A DNA stretch of 64,000 nucleotides, from NCBI RefSeq assembly GCF_000421565.1, contig NZ_ATXG01000003.1:329996-393995 (forward strand), given 5' to 3'. Positions 1 to 8,229 of the stretch are shown piece by piece. The DNA comes from Agromyces subbeticus DSM 16689. GTDB taxonomy: Bacteria > Actinomycetota > Actinomycetes > Actinomycetales > Microbacteriaceae. The first letter of the stretch is position 1. Every line of letters starts with the position of its first letter. The translations under genes and the position numbers were made by a program. A model generated the notes under the pieces. The model did not search any database, had not been told where the DNA came from, and was given only the letters and a program-made list of their open reading frames with translations.

Positions 1-384
1 GAAGAGGCCCGCGCGGGCGAGGGCCCGAGCCTGATCGAGGCCCTGACCTACCGCATGGGCGCGCACACGACGGCCGATGACCCTACGAAGTACCGCACCG
101 ACGACGAGGTCGCCTACTGGGAGGCGCGCGACCCGATCCCCCGGTATCGCACCTGGCTCGAGGGCCGCGGCGCGTCAGCCGAGTTCTTCGCCGACGTCGA
201 CACCGAGGCGGGCGACATCGCCGCCGACCTGCGTCGTCGTGCGCTCGAACTGCAGGCACCCACGCGCGAGGTGATCTTCGAGCACGTCTACAGCGAGCCG
301 CACCCGCTCATGGCCGAGCAGGCCGAGTGGCTGCACCGCTTCGAGACCTCGTTCGACACCGCACCCGACGGGAGCGCGGCATGA
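1..384 (+). CDS. 2-oxoacid dehydrogenase E1 component, alpha subunit (3-prime part)
   Basis: The reading frame is already open at base 1, so only the C-terminal 127 residues are present. E1alpha pairs with E1beta to form the thiamine-diphosphate decarboxylase of a pyruvate or branched-chain 2-oxoacid dehydrogenase complex in the cytoplasm. The conserved segment YRMGAHTTADDPTKYR lies at 49-96 and is typical of E1alpha C-termini; the HTTADDP loop belongs to the cofactor site region. The stop codon overlaps the ATG of the E1beta gene (ATGA, 381-384), which implies translational coupling. The substrate cannot be decided from this fragment; branched-chain 2-oxoacids and pyruvate are both possible. 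The family is clear. Confidence 0.93.
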   Translation, partial: EEARAGEGPSLIEALTYRMGAHTTADDPTKYRTDDEVAYWEARDPIPRYRTWLEGRGASAEFFADVDTEAGDIAADLRRRALELQAPTREVIFEHVYSEPHPLMAEQAEWLHRFETSFDTAPDGSAA

Positions 385-1472
385 GCGCCCGCACCGAAGA
401 GGAGACCCACGTGACGGATGCCGCTACCGACGCCGCGCCGATCGGCACAGCCTCGGCCGACGCCGCCGTGACGACCGACGGCTCGGGGGTGCGCGGCGTG
501 CAGACGCTCTCGATGGCCAAGGCGATCACCGCCGGCCTTCGCGACGCGATGCGCGCCGACGACAAGGTGCTGCTCATGGGCGAAGACATCGGCCCGCTGG
601 GCGGCGTCTTCCGCGTGACCGAGGGTCTCTCGGCCGAGTTCGGCGAGAAGCGCGTGCTCGACACGCCGCTCGCCGAGTCGGCGATCGTGGGCACCGCCAT
701 CGGGCTCGCGATGCGCGGCTACCGTCCGGTGATCGAGATCCAGTTCGACGGGTTCATCTTCCCGGCGTTCGACCAGATCACCACCCAGCTCTCCCGCCAG
801 ACCCTGCGTCACGACGGCAGCGTCTCGATGCCCGTCGTCATCCGCGTGCCCTACGGCGGGCACATCGGCTCGATCGAGCACCATCAAGAGAGCCCCGAGG
901 CGTACTTCGCGCACACGCCCGGCCTGCGCGTGGTGAGCCCGTCGAACCCGCACGACGCCTATTGGATGATTCAAGAGGCGATCCGCTCCGACGACCCCGT
1001 ACTGTTCTTCGAGCCGAAGAGCCGCTACTGGCCGAAGGGGCCGGTCGACCTCGACCACACCGGGCTCCCGCTGCACGCGAGCCGCATCATGCGGCCAGGC
1101 ACCGACGTGACGGTCGTCGGCCACGGCGCGATGATCGCGACGTTGCTGCAGGCCGCCGACATCGCCGCCACCGAGGGCCGCAGCCTCGAGGTCGTCGACC
1201 TCCGCTCGCTCTCCCCCATCGACTACGGCCCCCTGCTCGACTCGGTGCACCGCACCGGCCGGCTCGTGGTCGCGCAAGAGGCGTACGGCAACGTGTCGAT
1301 CGGGTCCGAGATCGCCGCGACGGTCGCCGAGCGTGCCTTCTACGCGCTCGAGGCGCCGGTGCTGCGAGTGTCGGGCTTCGACACGCCGTTCCCGCCGGCG
1401 GCGCTCGAAACCGAGTTCCTGCCGAGCCCCGACCGGGTGCTCGAGGCCGTCGATCGCGCCCTGGCCTACTGA
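381..1472 (+). CDS. 2-oxoacid dehydrogenase E1 component, beta subunit
   Basis: A 363-residue transketolase-like subunit that completes the E1 heterotetramer. The pyrimidine-binding domain begins near residue 35 (LSMAKAITAGLRDAMRADD), followed by LLMGEDIGPLGGVFRVT and the DTPLAESAIVGTAIGLAMRG segment. The C-terminal transketolase domain (VTVVGHGAMI, VDLRSLSPIDY) is intact. ATG 381 is preceded by GGGAG at 370-374 and overlaps the E1alpha stop. A GTG at 411 preceded by AGAGGAG is an alternative start, and the low-complexity Ala/Thr stretch between the two is poorly conserved in character. A 65-base gap separates it from the E2 gene, so the three genes probably form one operon. Confidence 0.93.
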   Translation: MSARTEEETHVTDAATDAAPIGTASADAAVTTDGSGVRGVQTLSMAKAITAGLRDAMRADDKVLLMGEDIGPLGGVFRVTEGLSAEFGEKRVLDTPLAESAIVGTAIGLAMRGYRPVIEIQFDGFIFPAFDQITTQLSRQTLRHDGSVSMPVVIRVPYGGHIGSIEHHQESPEAYFAHTPGLRVVSPSNPHDAYWMIQEAIRSDDPVLFFEPKSRYWPKGPVDLDHTGLPLHASRIMRPGTDVTVVGHGAMIATLLQAADIAATEGRSLEVVDLRSLSPIDYGPLLDSVHRTGRLVVAQEAYGNVSIGSEIAATVAERAFYALEAPVLRVSGFDTPFPPAALETEFLPSPDRVLEAVDRALAY

Positions 1473-1537
1473 GGCGCCGCGCGGCGCGCGGCATGACATG
1501 ACGACGACGGCATAGACCGACTGCGAGGGTAAAGAAC

Positions 1538-3019
1538 ATGAGCGAGATCCGATTCCCCCTCCCCGACGTCGGCGAGGGTCTCACCGAGGCCGAGATCGTG
1601 CAGTGGCGCGTCGCGCCCGGCGACCGCATCAGCCTCGACCAGGTCTTCGTCGAGATCGAGACGGCGAAATCGCTCGTCGAGTTGCCGAGCGCGTTCGAGG
1701 GCGTCGTCTCCGAACTGCTCGTCGACGAGGGCAGCACGGTCGACGTCGGCACCCCCATCCTCGTGATCCAGACGGATGCCGCGGGGCTCGCGGCCGGCGA
1801 ACCCGCGGGCGGTGCGCCCGCAGCCGGCTCGCTCGCGGGTGGCACGACGCCCGTGGCGACGCTCGACTCCGCCCCGTTGCCTCCCGCTCCCGCCACGGCG
1901 CCTGTCGCCGCAGCCGCCGCCGGGGCGCCCGCCGCCTCTGCTTCCGCCGAAGAGAGCGGAGCAGTGCTCGTCGGCCACGGCAGCTCGGGCCCGGCTGCGA
2001 CGCGGCGTCGCCGCCACCATACGCCCGACGGCGCGCACGGCCACCTCGCTCCCCCGGCTCCCACGCCTCCGGCCCCGCCTGCAACGGCCGACACGGCCGG
2101 TGCCGCGGCGGCGGCAGCGACATCCGCTGCCGCGACGACCGCGCGCCAGGCCGCACGCGTGCCCGTGATCGCGAAGCCTCCGATCCGCAAGCTCGCGAAA
2201 GACCTCGGCGTCGACCTGTCGAGAGTCGCGCCCACGGGACCGATCGGTGACATCACCCGCGATGACGTGATTCGCGAGGCCAGCCAGGCCAGTGTGTTCC
2301 GCAACATCCAGACGCCCGAGTGGCCGTCGGGTCGCGAAGAGCGCGTTCCCGTGAAGGGCGTGCGCAAGGCGATCGCGAACGCCATGGTGCAGAGTGCGTT
2401 CCAAGCGCCGCACGTCAGCGTCTTCGTCGATGTCGATGCGTCGCGCACCATGGAGTACCTCAAGCGACTCAAGGCCTCCCCCGACTACGCGGGCGTGCGC
2501 ATCTCGCCGCTGCTCATCATGGCAAAGGCGATGATCTGGGCGGTGCGTCGCAACCCCACCGTGAACGCGCAATGGACCGACTCCGAGATCGTGGTCAAGC
2601 ACTACGTCAATCTCGGCATCGCCGCGGCGACGCCGCGCGGCCTCATCGTGCCGAACGTCAAAGAGGCGCAGGCGATGACGATGGTCGAACTCGCGACCGC
2701 GCTCGAGCAGCTCACCCTGACCGCACGCGAGGGCAAGACGCAGCCTGCCGAGATGCAGAACGGCACGATCACGATCACGAACATCGGCGTGTTCGGCATG
2801 GATACCGGAACGCCGATCCTGAACCCCGGCGAGGTCGCGATCGTCGCCCTCGGCACGATCAAGCAGAAGCCGTGGGTCGTCGACGGCGAAGTGCGTCCGC
2901 GCTTCGTCACGACGATCGGCGCCTCGTTCGATCACCGTGTGGTCGACGGCGATGTCGCGTCGCGGTTCCTCGCGGATGTCGCGTCGATCATCGAGGAGCC
3001 TGCCCTCCTGCTGGAGTAA
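1538..3019 (+). CDS. Dihydrolipoamide acyltransferase (E2) of a 2-oxoacid dehydrogenase complex
   Basis: A 493-residue E2 core protein that carries the acyl group on lipoyl-lysine and transfers it to CoA. It has one lipoyl domain (residues 1-78) with the lipoylated lysine at K44 in [12 protein letters not shown] very Ala/Pro-rich flexible linker (about 80-205) follows, then a peripheral-subunit-binding domain (about 207-245, [20 protein letters not shown]) and the catalytic domain. The active-site motif DHRVVDGD places the catalytic His at 466 and Asp at 470. A single lipoyl domain is common in branched-chain-type E2s. No dihydrolipoamide dehydrogenase (E3) gene follows, so E3 must be supplied from elsewhere. 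ATG 1538 lies 8 bases after a GGGTAAAG stretch. Confidence 0.95.
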   Translation: MSEIRFPLPDVGEGLTEAEIVQWRVAPGDRISLDQVFVEIETAKSLVELPSAFEGVVSELLVDEGSTVDVGTPILVIQTDAAGLAAGEPAGGAPAAGSLAGGTTPVATLDSAPLPPAPATAPVAAAAAGAPAASASAEESGAVLVGHGSSGPAATRRRRHHTPDGAHGHLAPPAPTPPAPPATADTAGAAAAAATSAAATTARQAARVPVIAKPPIRKLAKDLGVDLSRVAPTGPIGDITRDDVIREASQASVFRNIQTPEWPSGREERVPVKGVRKAIANAMVQSAFQAPHVSVFVDVDASRTMEYLKRLKASPDYAGVRISPLLIMAKAMIWAVRRNPTVNAQWTDSEIVVKHYVNLGIAAATPRGLIVPNVKEAQAMTMVELATALEQLTLTAREGKTQPAEMQNGTITITNIGVFGMDTGTPILNPGEVAIVALGTIKQKPWVVDGEVRPRFVTTIGASFDHRVVDGDVASRFLADVASIIEEPALLLE

Positions 3020-3080
3020 CCGGCTTCAGGGGTTTCGACGCAGAGTTCGGCTCGGGCGGGTCGCAAACTCCCGTGACGGG

Positions 3081-3566
3081 TTACAGCTGCAGTTCGTACG
3101 TGATCGCCTCGGGCGTGCGCGAGGCCTGCGTGAAGCCGGCGCTCTGCAGTGTGTGCCGCGCGGGCAGGTTGCCGACCTCTGCCTCGGCGCGCAGGATCGC
3201 GACGCCGGCGGTGCGGCAGAGCTCGATCACCGCGGCGACCGCGTGCGGAGCGAGGCCCTGGCCGCGCACGGCCGGCACGAGGCCGAACGCGAACTCGACG
3301 GCTCCGTCGTCGCCGGGCGGACCGAACAGGTTCACTCCCCCGATGGCCGCGCCGTCTTCGCCGCGCCGCACCAGGTACGGGCCGAAGGGCATGGGGTCGC
3401 CGTTCTCCTGCACCGCACGAAGGTATTCGGCGAGCAGCTCGGGCTCGTCGGTGAAGGCGTAGGCGCCCTCCCACCCATCGTGCGGGTCAACCTCGCCGGC
3501 GAGCACCCGCTCGGCGTCGGCGACGGTGAACGGATGCAACGTGAGCGGGGTCGTCGTCGTATCCAC
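3081..3566 (-). CDS. GNAT-family N-acetyltransferase
   Basis: A 161-residue acetyltransferase of the RimJ/RimL-like type; the substrate is unknown. The acetyl-CoA-binding motif is visible as FGLVPAVRGQGLAPHAVAAVI, with the usual R-G-Q-G-L-A pyrophosphate loop, and the C-terminal N-x-x-S/A-x-x-x-x-x-x-G-F pattern appears as NLPARHTLQSAGF. I prefer GTG 3566 as start because GGGAGAG lies 8 bases upstream. GTG 3575 and GTG 3596 are in frame and would add 3 or 10 residues. It is divergent from the zinc-uptake operon, so the Zur-like box at 3688-3702 lies upstream of both, but about 120 bases from this gene. Confidence 0.85.
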   Translation of the reverse strand: MDTTTTPLTLHPFTVADAERVLAGEVDPHDGWEGAYAFTDEPELLAEYLRAVQENGDPMPFGPYLVRRGEDGAAIGGVNLFGPPGDDGAVEFAFGLVPAVRGQGLAPHAVAAVIELCRTAGVAILRAEAEVGNLPARHTLQSAGFTQASRTPEAITYELQL

Positions 3567-3687
3567 GTGCTTCACTCTCCCACGTCGATGCGACACTCGC
3601 CAGATCTGTGCACAGGATGACGGTGGGAATGCGCGATACGCCCTCGAATGTTCACTTGGTGTGCGACCGACTGCATTCTCGTGGTTT

Positions 3688-3702
3688 TGACAATCATTAT
3701 CA
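3688..3702. promoter_or_regulatory. Zur/Fur-type operator before the zinc-uptake operon
   Basis: TGACAATCATTATCA reads TGAnAATnATTnTCA, the near-palindromic core known for Zur and Fur boxes in actinobacteria. It lies 19 bases before the ATG of the zinc-binding protein gene, in the core promoter position, and stands out as an AT-rich island in GC-rich DNA. The last gene of the operon encodes a Fur-superfamily regulator, so negative autoregulation by zinc is the natural reading. Assignment to Zur rather than Fur rests on the operon content. Confidence 0.82.
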
Positions 3703-3721
3703 ATAAGCCTACGGTGGAATC

Positions 3722-4843
3722 ATGACCGCCCGATCCAGTGCCCGCCGCCGCCATCTGCTCACCCCGATCGCCGGCGGGGCGGCGCTCGTCGCGTCGACCA
3801 TGGTGCTCGCCGGGTGCGCCGCGCCCGCGGCATCCGACGATGCAGACGGCCCGAAGATCGTGGCGACGACGACCCAGGTCGGCGACTTCACGCGCGAGCT
3901 CGTCGGCGACACGGCATCGGTGACCCAGCTGCTCTCCCCCGGCCAGAGCGCTCACAGCTTCGACCCCTCGGCGGCGCAACTGCTCGCGCTCACGAACGCC
4001 GATGCGCTCGTCGTCAACGGCGCGGGACTCGAGAGCTGGCTCGACGACGCCATGCAGGCCTCGGGTTTCGACGGCGAGCTGATCGACGCGAGCACGGGCA
4101 TCGAGCTCTTCGGCACCGAAGACGAGCACGGCGATGAAGCCGCCGACGAGCATGCCGATGAGGCCGAAGCCGCCGAGACCGAAGCCGCCGATGAGCATGC
4201 CGATGAGCACGCCGACGAGACAGCAGACGAGCACGCCGAAGACTCGCACGACGACCACGGCCACGGCGAGGGCAACCCGCACATCTGGACCGACCCCGAG
4301 CTCGCCGAGCAGATGGTCGAGAACATCGCGCACGGCCTCGCCGAAGTGCCGGGCGTCGATGCGGCCACGATCGAGGCAAACGAGTCCGACTACCTCGCCG
4401 ACCTCGACGCCCTCGACGGCTGGATCGACGAGAACGTCGCAGCCGTTCCCGCGGCCGACCGTCTGCTCGTGACCAACCACGACGCCTTCACCTACTTCGT
4501 CGATGCGTACGACATCACGTTCGTCGGCAGCGTCATCCCGAGCTTCGACGACAACGCGGAGCCGAGCGCCGCAGAGATCGACGACCTGGTCGCGAAGATC
4601 GCCGCCACCGGCGTGAAGGCTGTCTTCTCCGAGGCGTCCATCTCGCCGAAGGCGGCCGAGACGATCGCGAGCGAAGCAGGAGTGACCGTGTACTCAGGTC
4701 CCGACGCGCTCTACGGCGACTCGCTCGGTGTCGCGGGCAGTGACGGGGAGACCTACCTCGGCAGCCAGCTGCACAACGGACGCCTGATCCTCGAGTCGTG
4801 GGGTGTGACGCCTACCGCAGTGCCCGAAGCACTGCAAGGATGA
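3722..4843 (+). CDS. znuA: Zinc ABC transporter substrate-binding lipoprotein
   Basis: A 373-residue cluster A-I metal-binding protein (ZnuA/TroA family) that captures zinc outside the membrane. The signal peptide ends in the lipobox LAGC with Cys32. Candidate ligands are His78 (QSAHSFDP), the His of NPHIWTDP just after the loop, the His of TNHDAF and an acidic residue in the C-terminal lobe (SGPDALYGDSLG). A long His/Asp/Glu-rich loop (about 133-186, many DEHADE-type repeats) sits between the first and second ligands, as in zinc-specific rather than manganese-specific members. It is the first gene behind the Zur-like box; the ATPase follows after 4 bases. Confidence 0.93.
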   Translation: MTARSSARRRHLLTPIAGGAALVASTMVLAGCAAPAASDDADGPKIVATTTQVGDFTRELVGDTASVTQLLSPGQSAHSFDPSAAQLLALTNADALVVNGAGLESWLDDAMQASGFDGELIDASTGIELFGTEDEHGDEAADEHADEAEAAETEAADEHADEHADETADEHAEDSHDDHGHGEGNPHIWTDPELAEQMVENIAHGLAEVPGVDAATIEANESDYLADLDALDGWIDENVAAVPAADRLLVTNHDAFTYFVDAYDITFVGSVIPSFDDNAEPSAAEIDDLVAKIAATGVKAVFSEASISPKAAETIASEAGVTVYSGPDALYGDSLGVAGSDGETYLGSQLHNGRLILESWGVTPTAVPEALQG

Positions 4844-4847
4844 CACC

Positions 4848-5651
4848 ATGACCGTTCCACCCGTGCTGCGTCTGCGCGGTGCCGCCTTCACCTATCCGGG
4901 CGGCGCCGGCGTCAGCGGGCTGCAGCTCGACATCTCGCCGGGCGAGGCGGTCGCGCTGATCGGGCCGAACGGCGCCGGCAAGTCGACGCTGCTGAAGGGC
5001 ATTCTCGGCCTCGTGCCGAAGACGGCGGGAACGATCGAACTCGGCGGCGCGCGCGGCGCGGCGCCTGCGCCCATCGGCCGCATCGGCTCAGCACATGCCG
5101 CGAGTGGAATGATCGCCTTCCTCCCTCAGTCGGCCGAACTCGACCCCGACTTCCCGATCAGCCTCGAGCAGGTCGTCATGCAGGGGCGCTATCGAGGCCT
5201 CGGGCTGTTCCGCTGGCCAGGTCGCGCCGACGGCGCCGCCGTGCGTCATGCACTCGAGACCGTCGGCCTCGCCGAACTGGCCCGCCGTCCGTTCGGAGAG
5301 CTGTCGGGCGGGCAGCGCCAGCGCGGTCTGCTCGCACGCGCCCTCGCCTCCGAGCCGGCGCTGCTGCTGCTCGATGAGCCGTTCAACGGCCTCGACCAGG
5401 CCAATCGCGACGCGCTCGTCGATACCATCCGCACCTTGAAGACCCGCGGCGTCGCGGTGCTCGTCTCCACTCACGACCTCGAACTCGCGCGACTCGTCTG
5501 CGACACCGTGGTGCTCGTCAACGGCACCCAGCTCGCGAGCGGCCCCGTCGACGAGGTGCTCACGCTCGGCAATGTGCAGGAGTGCTTCGAGGGTCTCGAG
5601 GTCGAGCTCGATGAGCACACGCTCGTCGTGCCGGGCCACGAGGGCCACTGA
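4848..5651 (+). CDS. znuC: Zinc ABC transporter ATP-binding protein
   Basis: A 267-residue ABC ATPase that powers zinc uptake on the cytoplasmic face. Walker A is GPNGAGKST (39-47), the Q-loop region is FLPQSAELD, the signature is LSGGQRQR, Walker B is LLLLDEPFNGLD, and the switch histidine is in VSTHD. The length is normal for the family. The start follows AAGGA (4836-4840) and lies 4 bases after the binding-protein stop. Co-transcription with the flanking genes is very likely. Confidence 0.93.
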   Translation: MTVPPVLRLRGAAFTYPGGAGVSGLQLDISPGEAVALIGPNGAGKSTLLKGILGLVPKTAGTIELGGARGAAPAPIGRIGSAHAASGMIAFLPQSAELDPDFPISLEQVVMQGRYRGLGLFRWPGRADGAAVRHALETVGLAELARRPFGELSGGQRQRGLLARALASEPALLLLDEPFNGLDQANRDALVDTIRTLKTRGVAVLVSTHDLELARLVCDTVVLVNGTQLASGPVDEVLTLGNVQECFEGLEVELDEHTLVVPGHEGH

Positions 5652-5697
5652 ATGCCGCGAACGACATATACGCGGGCAGACCGTCGGGCGGTGACGG

Positions 5698-6618
5698 ATG
5701 TCGCTGACTGACGCCCTCTTCGGCGCCTTCGCGATTCCGTTCATGGGTCGTGCGCTGCTCGTCATGCTGGTGCTCGCCGTCGTGGCCGGAGTCGTCGGCG
5801 TGCTCGTGAACCTGCGCGGCCTCGAGTTCATCAGCGACGGGCTGACGCACGCGGTCTTCCCCGGCCTCGCGATCGGCCTCGCCGTCGGCGGCACTGCAGG
5901 GCTCTTGCCCGGTGCCGCCATCGCGGCCCTCGCCGGCGCCCTCGCGCTCACGTGGCTCGACCGAGCGGGCATCACCTCCGACGCCGCCATCGCGATCGTG
6001 CTCACCGCGACGTTCAGCATCGGCGTGATCGTGGTCTCGCGCAGTGACGACTACGCCGGTGAGCTCGAGGCGCTGCTCTTCGGTCGCGTGCTGACGATTC
6101 CGCCGGCCGAGGTGGTGCCGCTCATCATCGTGAGCCTCGCGGCACTCGCCATGGTGCTGGTCACCCTCAAGCAGCAGCTCTACCGGGCCTTCGACGCCAA
6201 GGGCAGCCGCGCCGCGGGCGATTCGGCACTCGTGCTCGACCTCGTGCTGAACTCGGCGATCGCCCTCGTGGTGGTGGCCGCGGCCAGCACGATCGGCACG
6301 CTGCTCGTGCTCGCCCTCCTGATCGTTCCCGGTGCCGTCGCGCGCCTCGTGACGGCGCGGCTGTGGTGGCTGTTCCCGGTGGCCGCAGTCTTCGCCGCCG
6401 TCGCGGCCTGGCTCGGCCTGGCGCTGGGCTACGCCGTCTCGGTGGGTGCCGGCGTCGACCTGCCGGCCGGCAGCACGGTGGTCGCGGTCTTCGTCGTCGG
6501 CTACGGGCTGGTGCTGCTCGGCAGCAGTGTCTTCGGCCGGCGCCTGCGGGGGAGTGGTGGTCTCGAGCCGGATTCTTCATCATCGGGCGCTCCTCGACCA
6601 GCGGGGGTGGCGCGCTGA
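5698..6618 (+). CDS. Zinc ABC transporter permease (first of two)
   Basis: A 306-residue integral membrane protein of the ZnuB/TroCD (ABC-3) family with about eight hydrophobic segments. The family motif around [20 protein letters not shown] near residues 40-60 is characteristic. The C-terminus is hydrophilic and Ser/Pro-rich. A 46-base gap separates it from the ATPase gene. Its stop codon shares one base with the ATG of the second permease. Two permeases with one ATPase suggest a heterodimeric channel, as in Tro/Sit-type manganese systems, but the gene context argues for zinc. Confidence 0.9.
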   Translation: MSLTDALFGAFAIPFMGRALLVMLVLAVVAGVVGVLVNLRGLEFISDGLTHAVFPGLAIGLAVGGTAGLLPGAAIAALAGALALTWLDRAGITSDAAIAIVLTATFSIGVIVVSRSDDYAGELEALLFGRVLTIPPAEVVPLIIVSLAALAMVLVTLKQQLYRAFDAKGSRAAGDSALVLDLVLNSAIALVVVAAASTIGTLLVLALLIVPGAVARLVTARLWWLFPVAAVFAAVAAWLGLALGYAVSVGAGVDLPAGSTVVAVFVVGYGLVLLGSSVFGRRLRGSGGLEPDSSSSGAPRPAGVAR

Positions 6619-7460
6619 TGGGGTACTTCGAGCGCGCACTGCTCGCCGCCGTCGTCATCGGTGCCGGCGCCGGCTTCGTCGGGGCGCTCGTCGTCGTGCG
6701 TCGTCGCACCTTCTTTGCGCAAGCGCTCACACACGGCACCTACCCTGGGGCGGTCGCGGCGGCTGCCCTCGGGGTGAGCGTGCCGGCGGGCGCCGCCGTG
6801 GCATCCGTCGCCCTCGTCGCCGTGATGGCCGGCATCGCCCGCGTTCGCCGGCAGGGGGCGCAGGTCGCCGCCGGCATCGTACTCACCGGCGGGTTCGCGG
6901 CAGGTGCACTGCTGCAGGCGCTGATCCCGGGCTTGCCGGTGCGAGCGGAATCGCTGCTCGTGGGCTCCATCCTCACGGTCAGCGACGGAGATATTCTGCT
7001 TGCGGCATCCGTCGCGGTGGTCGCCGTCATCTGCGTCGCGCTGTTCGGCACCCGCATCGCCTTCTCGACCTTCGATCCGCACGGGTTCCGTGCCGCCGGG
7101 TTCCGCGAATGGCCCGTCGAGCTGCTCGTGCTCGGCCTCACCGCGGCATCCGTGGTGAGTTCACTACCGGCCGTCGGCGCGATCCTCGCCATCGCCCTGA
7201 TCGCCGCTCCGGCTGCGGCCGCGCGGCTGGTCGTGACGTCGTTCCGCGGGCTGCTGTTCGCCGCTCCGGTCATCGGTGCAGCCGCAGGCGTGCTCGGTGT
7301 CCTCGCCTCGCGCGGCCTCGCGATCGCGGCAGGCCCCGCCATCGCTCTCGCGGCGACCGCCTTCTTCCTGCTGTCTCTGGGAATCTCCAAGCTGAGGGCG
7401 CTACCGTTGAAGCGAGTCGCCATACCGGTGGAGACCGCAGAGGACGCACGCATCACATGA
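6618..7460 (+). CDS. Zinc ABC transporter permease (second of two)
   Basis: A 280-residue ABC-3 family permease, about eight membrane segments, with the motif RRRTFFAQALTHGTYPGAVA near residues 27-46, which parallels the [11 protein letters not shown] motif of the preceding permease. Start and stop codons overlap with both neighbours (TGATG at 6616-6620, ATGA at 7457-7460), so translation is coupled from permease to permease to regulator. It probably forms a heterodimer with the product of the gene before it. It is named from family and context; it has no ligand signature of its own. Confidence 0.9.
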   Translation: MGYFERALLAAVVIGAGAGFVGALVVVRRRTFFAQALTHGTYPGAVAAAALGVSVPAGAAVASVALVAVMAGIARVRRQGAQVAAGIVLTGGFAAGALLQALIPGLPVRAESLLVGSILTVSDGDILLAASVAVVAVICVALFGTRIAFSTFDPHGFRAAGFREWPVELLVLGLTAASVVSSLPAVGAILAIALIAAPAAAARLVVTSFRGLLFAAPVIGAAAGVLGVLASRGLAIAAGPAIALAATAFFLLSLGISKLRALPLKRVAIPVETAEDARIT

Positions 7461-7888
7461 AGCGAAACACCTGGCAGCGAGAAGCAGTTCGCGAAGCCCT
7501 CGATGACACCGAGGGGTTCATCAGCGCGCAGGCGTTGCACTCGACGCTGCACGCGAGCGGCTCGCCGATCGGGCTCGCCACGGTCTATCGCGCCCTCGGC
7601 GACCTCGCCTCGAATGGCGAAGCGGATTCGCTGCAGTCGCCAGACGGTGAGGCGCTGTATCGTGCCTGCAGCACGACTGGCCACCATCACCACCTGATCT
7701 GCCGCAACTGCGGCTTGACCGTCGAGATCGCGGCCGATGAGGTCGAGGCGTGGGCGAAGGCGGTGGCCGCCGAGCACGGGTTCACCGGCGCGGCACACGT
7801 GGTCGACGTCTTCGGGCTGTGCGCCAACTGCACCCTGCTGCAGGCCGCCGGTGATACGGCGAAGCTCGCAGCCGCACAAAAACCCTGA
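7457..7888 (+). CDS. zur: Fur-superfamily zinc-responsive regulator (Zur)
   Basis: A 143-residue repressor with an N-terminal winged helix (about 1-80, including IGLATVYRALGDL, the recognition-helix motif of Fur proteins) and a C-terminal metal-binding dimerisation domain. The structural zinc site is seen as CRNC and CANC, and the sensory site includes the GHHHHLIC cluster. It is the last gene of the zinc operon, overlapping the permease stop by 4 bases. The operator at 3688-3702 fits control of its own operon. Fur (iron) or Nur are formally possible, but the operon content favours Zur. Confidence 0.9.
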   Translation: MKRNTWQREAVREALDDTEGFISAQALHSTLHASGSPIGLATVYRALGDLASNGEADSLQSPDGEALYRACSTTGHHHHLICRNCGLTVEIAADEVEAWAKAVAAEHGFTGAAHVVDVFGLCANCTLLQAAGDTAKLAAAQKP

Positions 7889-8229
7889 TCAAGGCTTACT
7901 TCACTCGATTCGATTTGGGTTGTGCCAACGGCCTCGATACGGTGGACCGTGGTCCTGCAAGACCGCATCGCCCAGTCCGCGTTCCAACATTCCGAAATCG
8001 GCATGCTGGAACGTACGGTTCGGCGGCAGAGCGCCCGGCCCCGATGGCCGCGTGCGACGAAGACCTGATTCGCCCGGAGACGCAGCAACGTTCCGCGCTT
8101 GAGTTCGGCCTTCCGAATCGGCCGCCAACCCGGCCGTGACCCATGAGCTCGCCCTACCGAGCGATGCCGTGCACGTTCGTCGTGCACGTTCGTCGTGCAC
8201 GGAATCCGGCGAGCCGGGAGCACCCGTAT
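7889..8229. other. 341-base intergenic region between zur and the betaine transporter
   Basis: No convincing gene is seen. It contains a 10-bp inverted repeat (GTTCCAACAT at 7981-7990 against ATGCTGGAAC at 8003-8012, one mismatch, 12-base spacer), a small hairpin TTCGG/CCGAA at 8104-8117, and a 13-bp tandem repeat at 8169-8201. The G+C content is lower than in the flanking genes. This length of untranslated DNA before an osmoprotectant operon suggests control elements, but I recognise no known riboswitch. Confidence 0.5.
8169..8201. repeat. 13-bp tandem repeat upstream of the betaine ATPase gene
   Basis: The unit GTGCACGTTCGTC occurs at 8169-8181 and 8182-8194 and starts a third time at 8195. 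This places three GTGCAC palindromes 13 bp apart, 29-61 bases before the start codon of the ATPase gene. It could be an operator array or simple slippage. Confidence 0.75.

Noticed and set aside
288..2935. Long minus-strand frames opposite E1beta and E2
   Set aside because: They are shadows of well-conserved 2-oxoacid dehydrogenase genes and have no domain, start site or promoter of their own.
7889..8229. c-di-AMP (ydaO-type) riboswitch before the betaine transporter
   Set aside because: The conserved ydaO core sequences are not present in the region.
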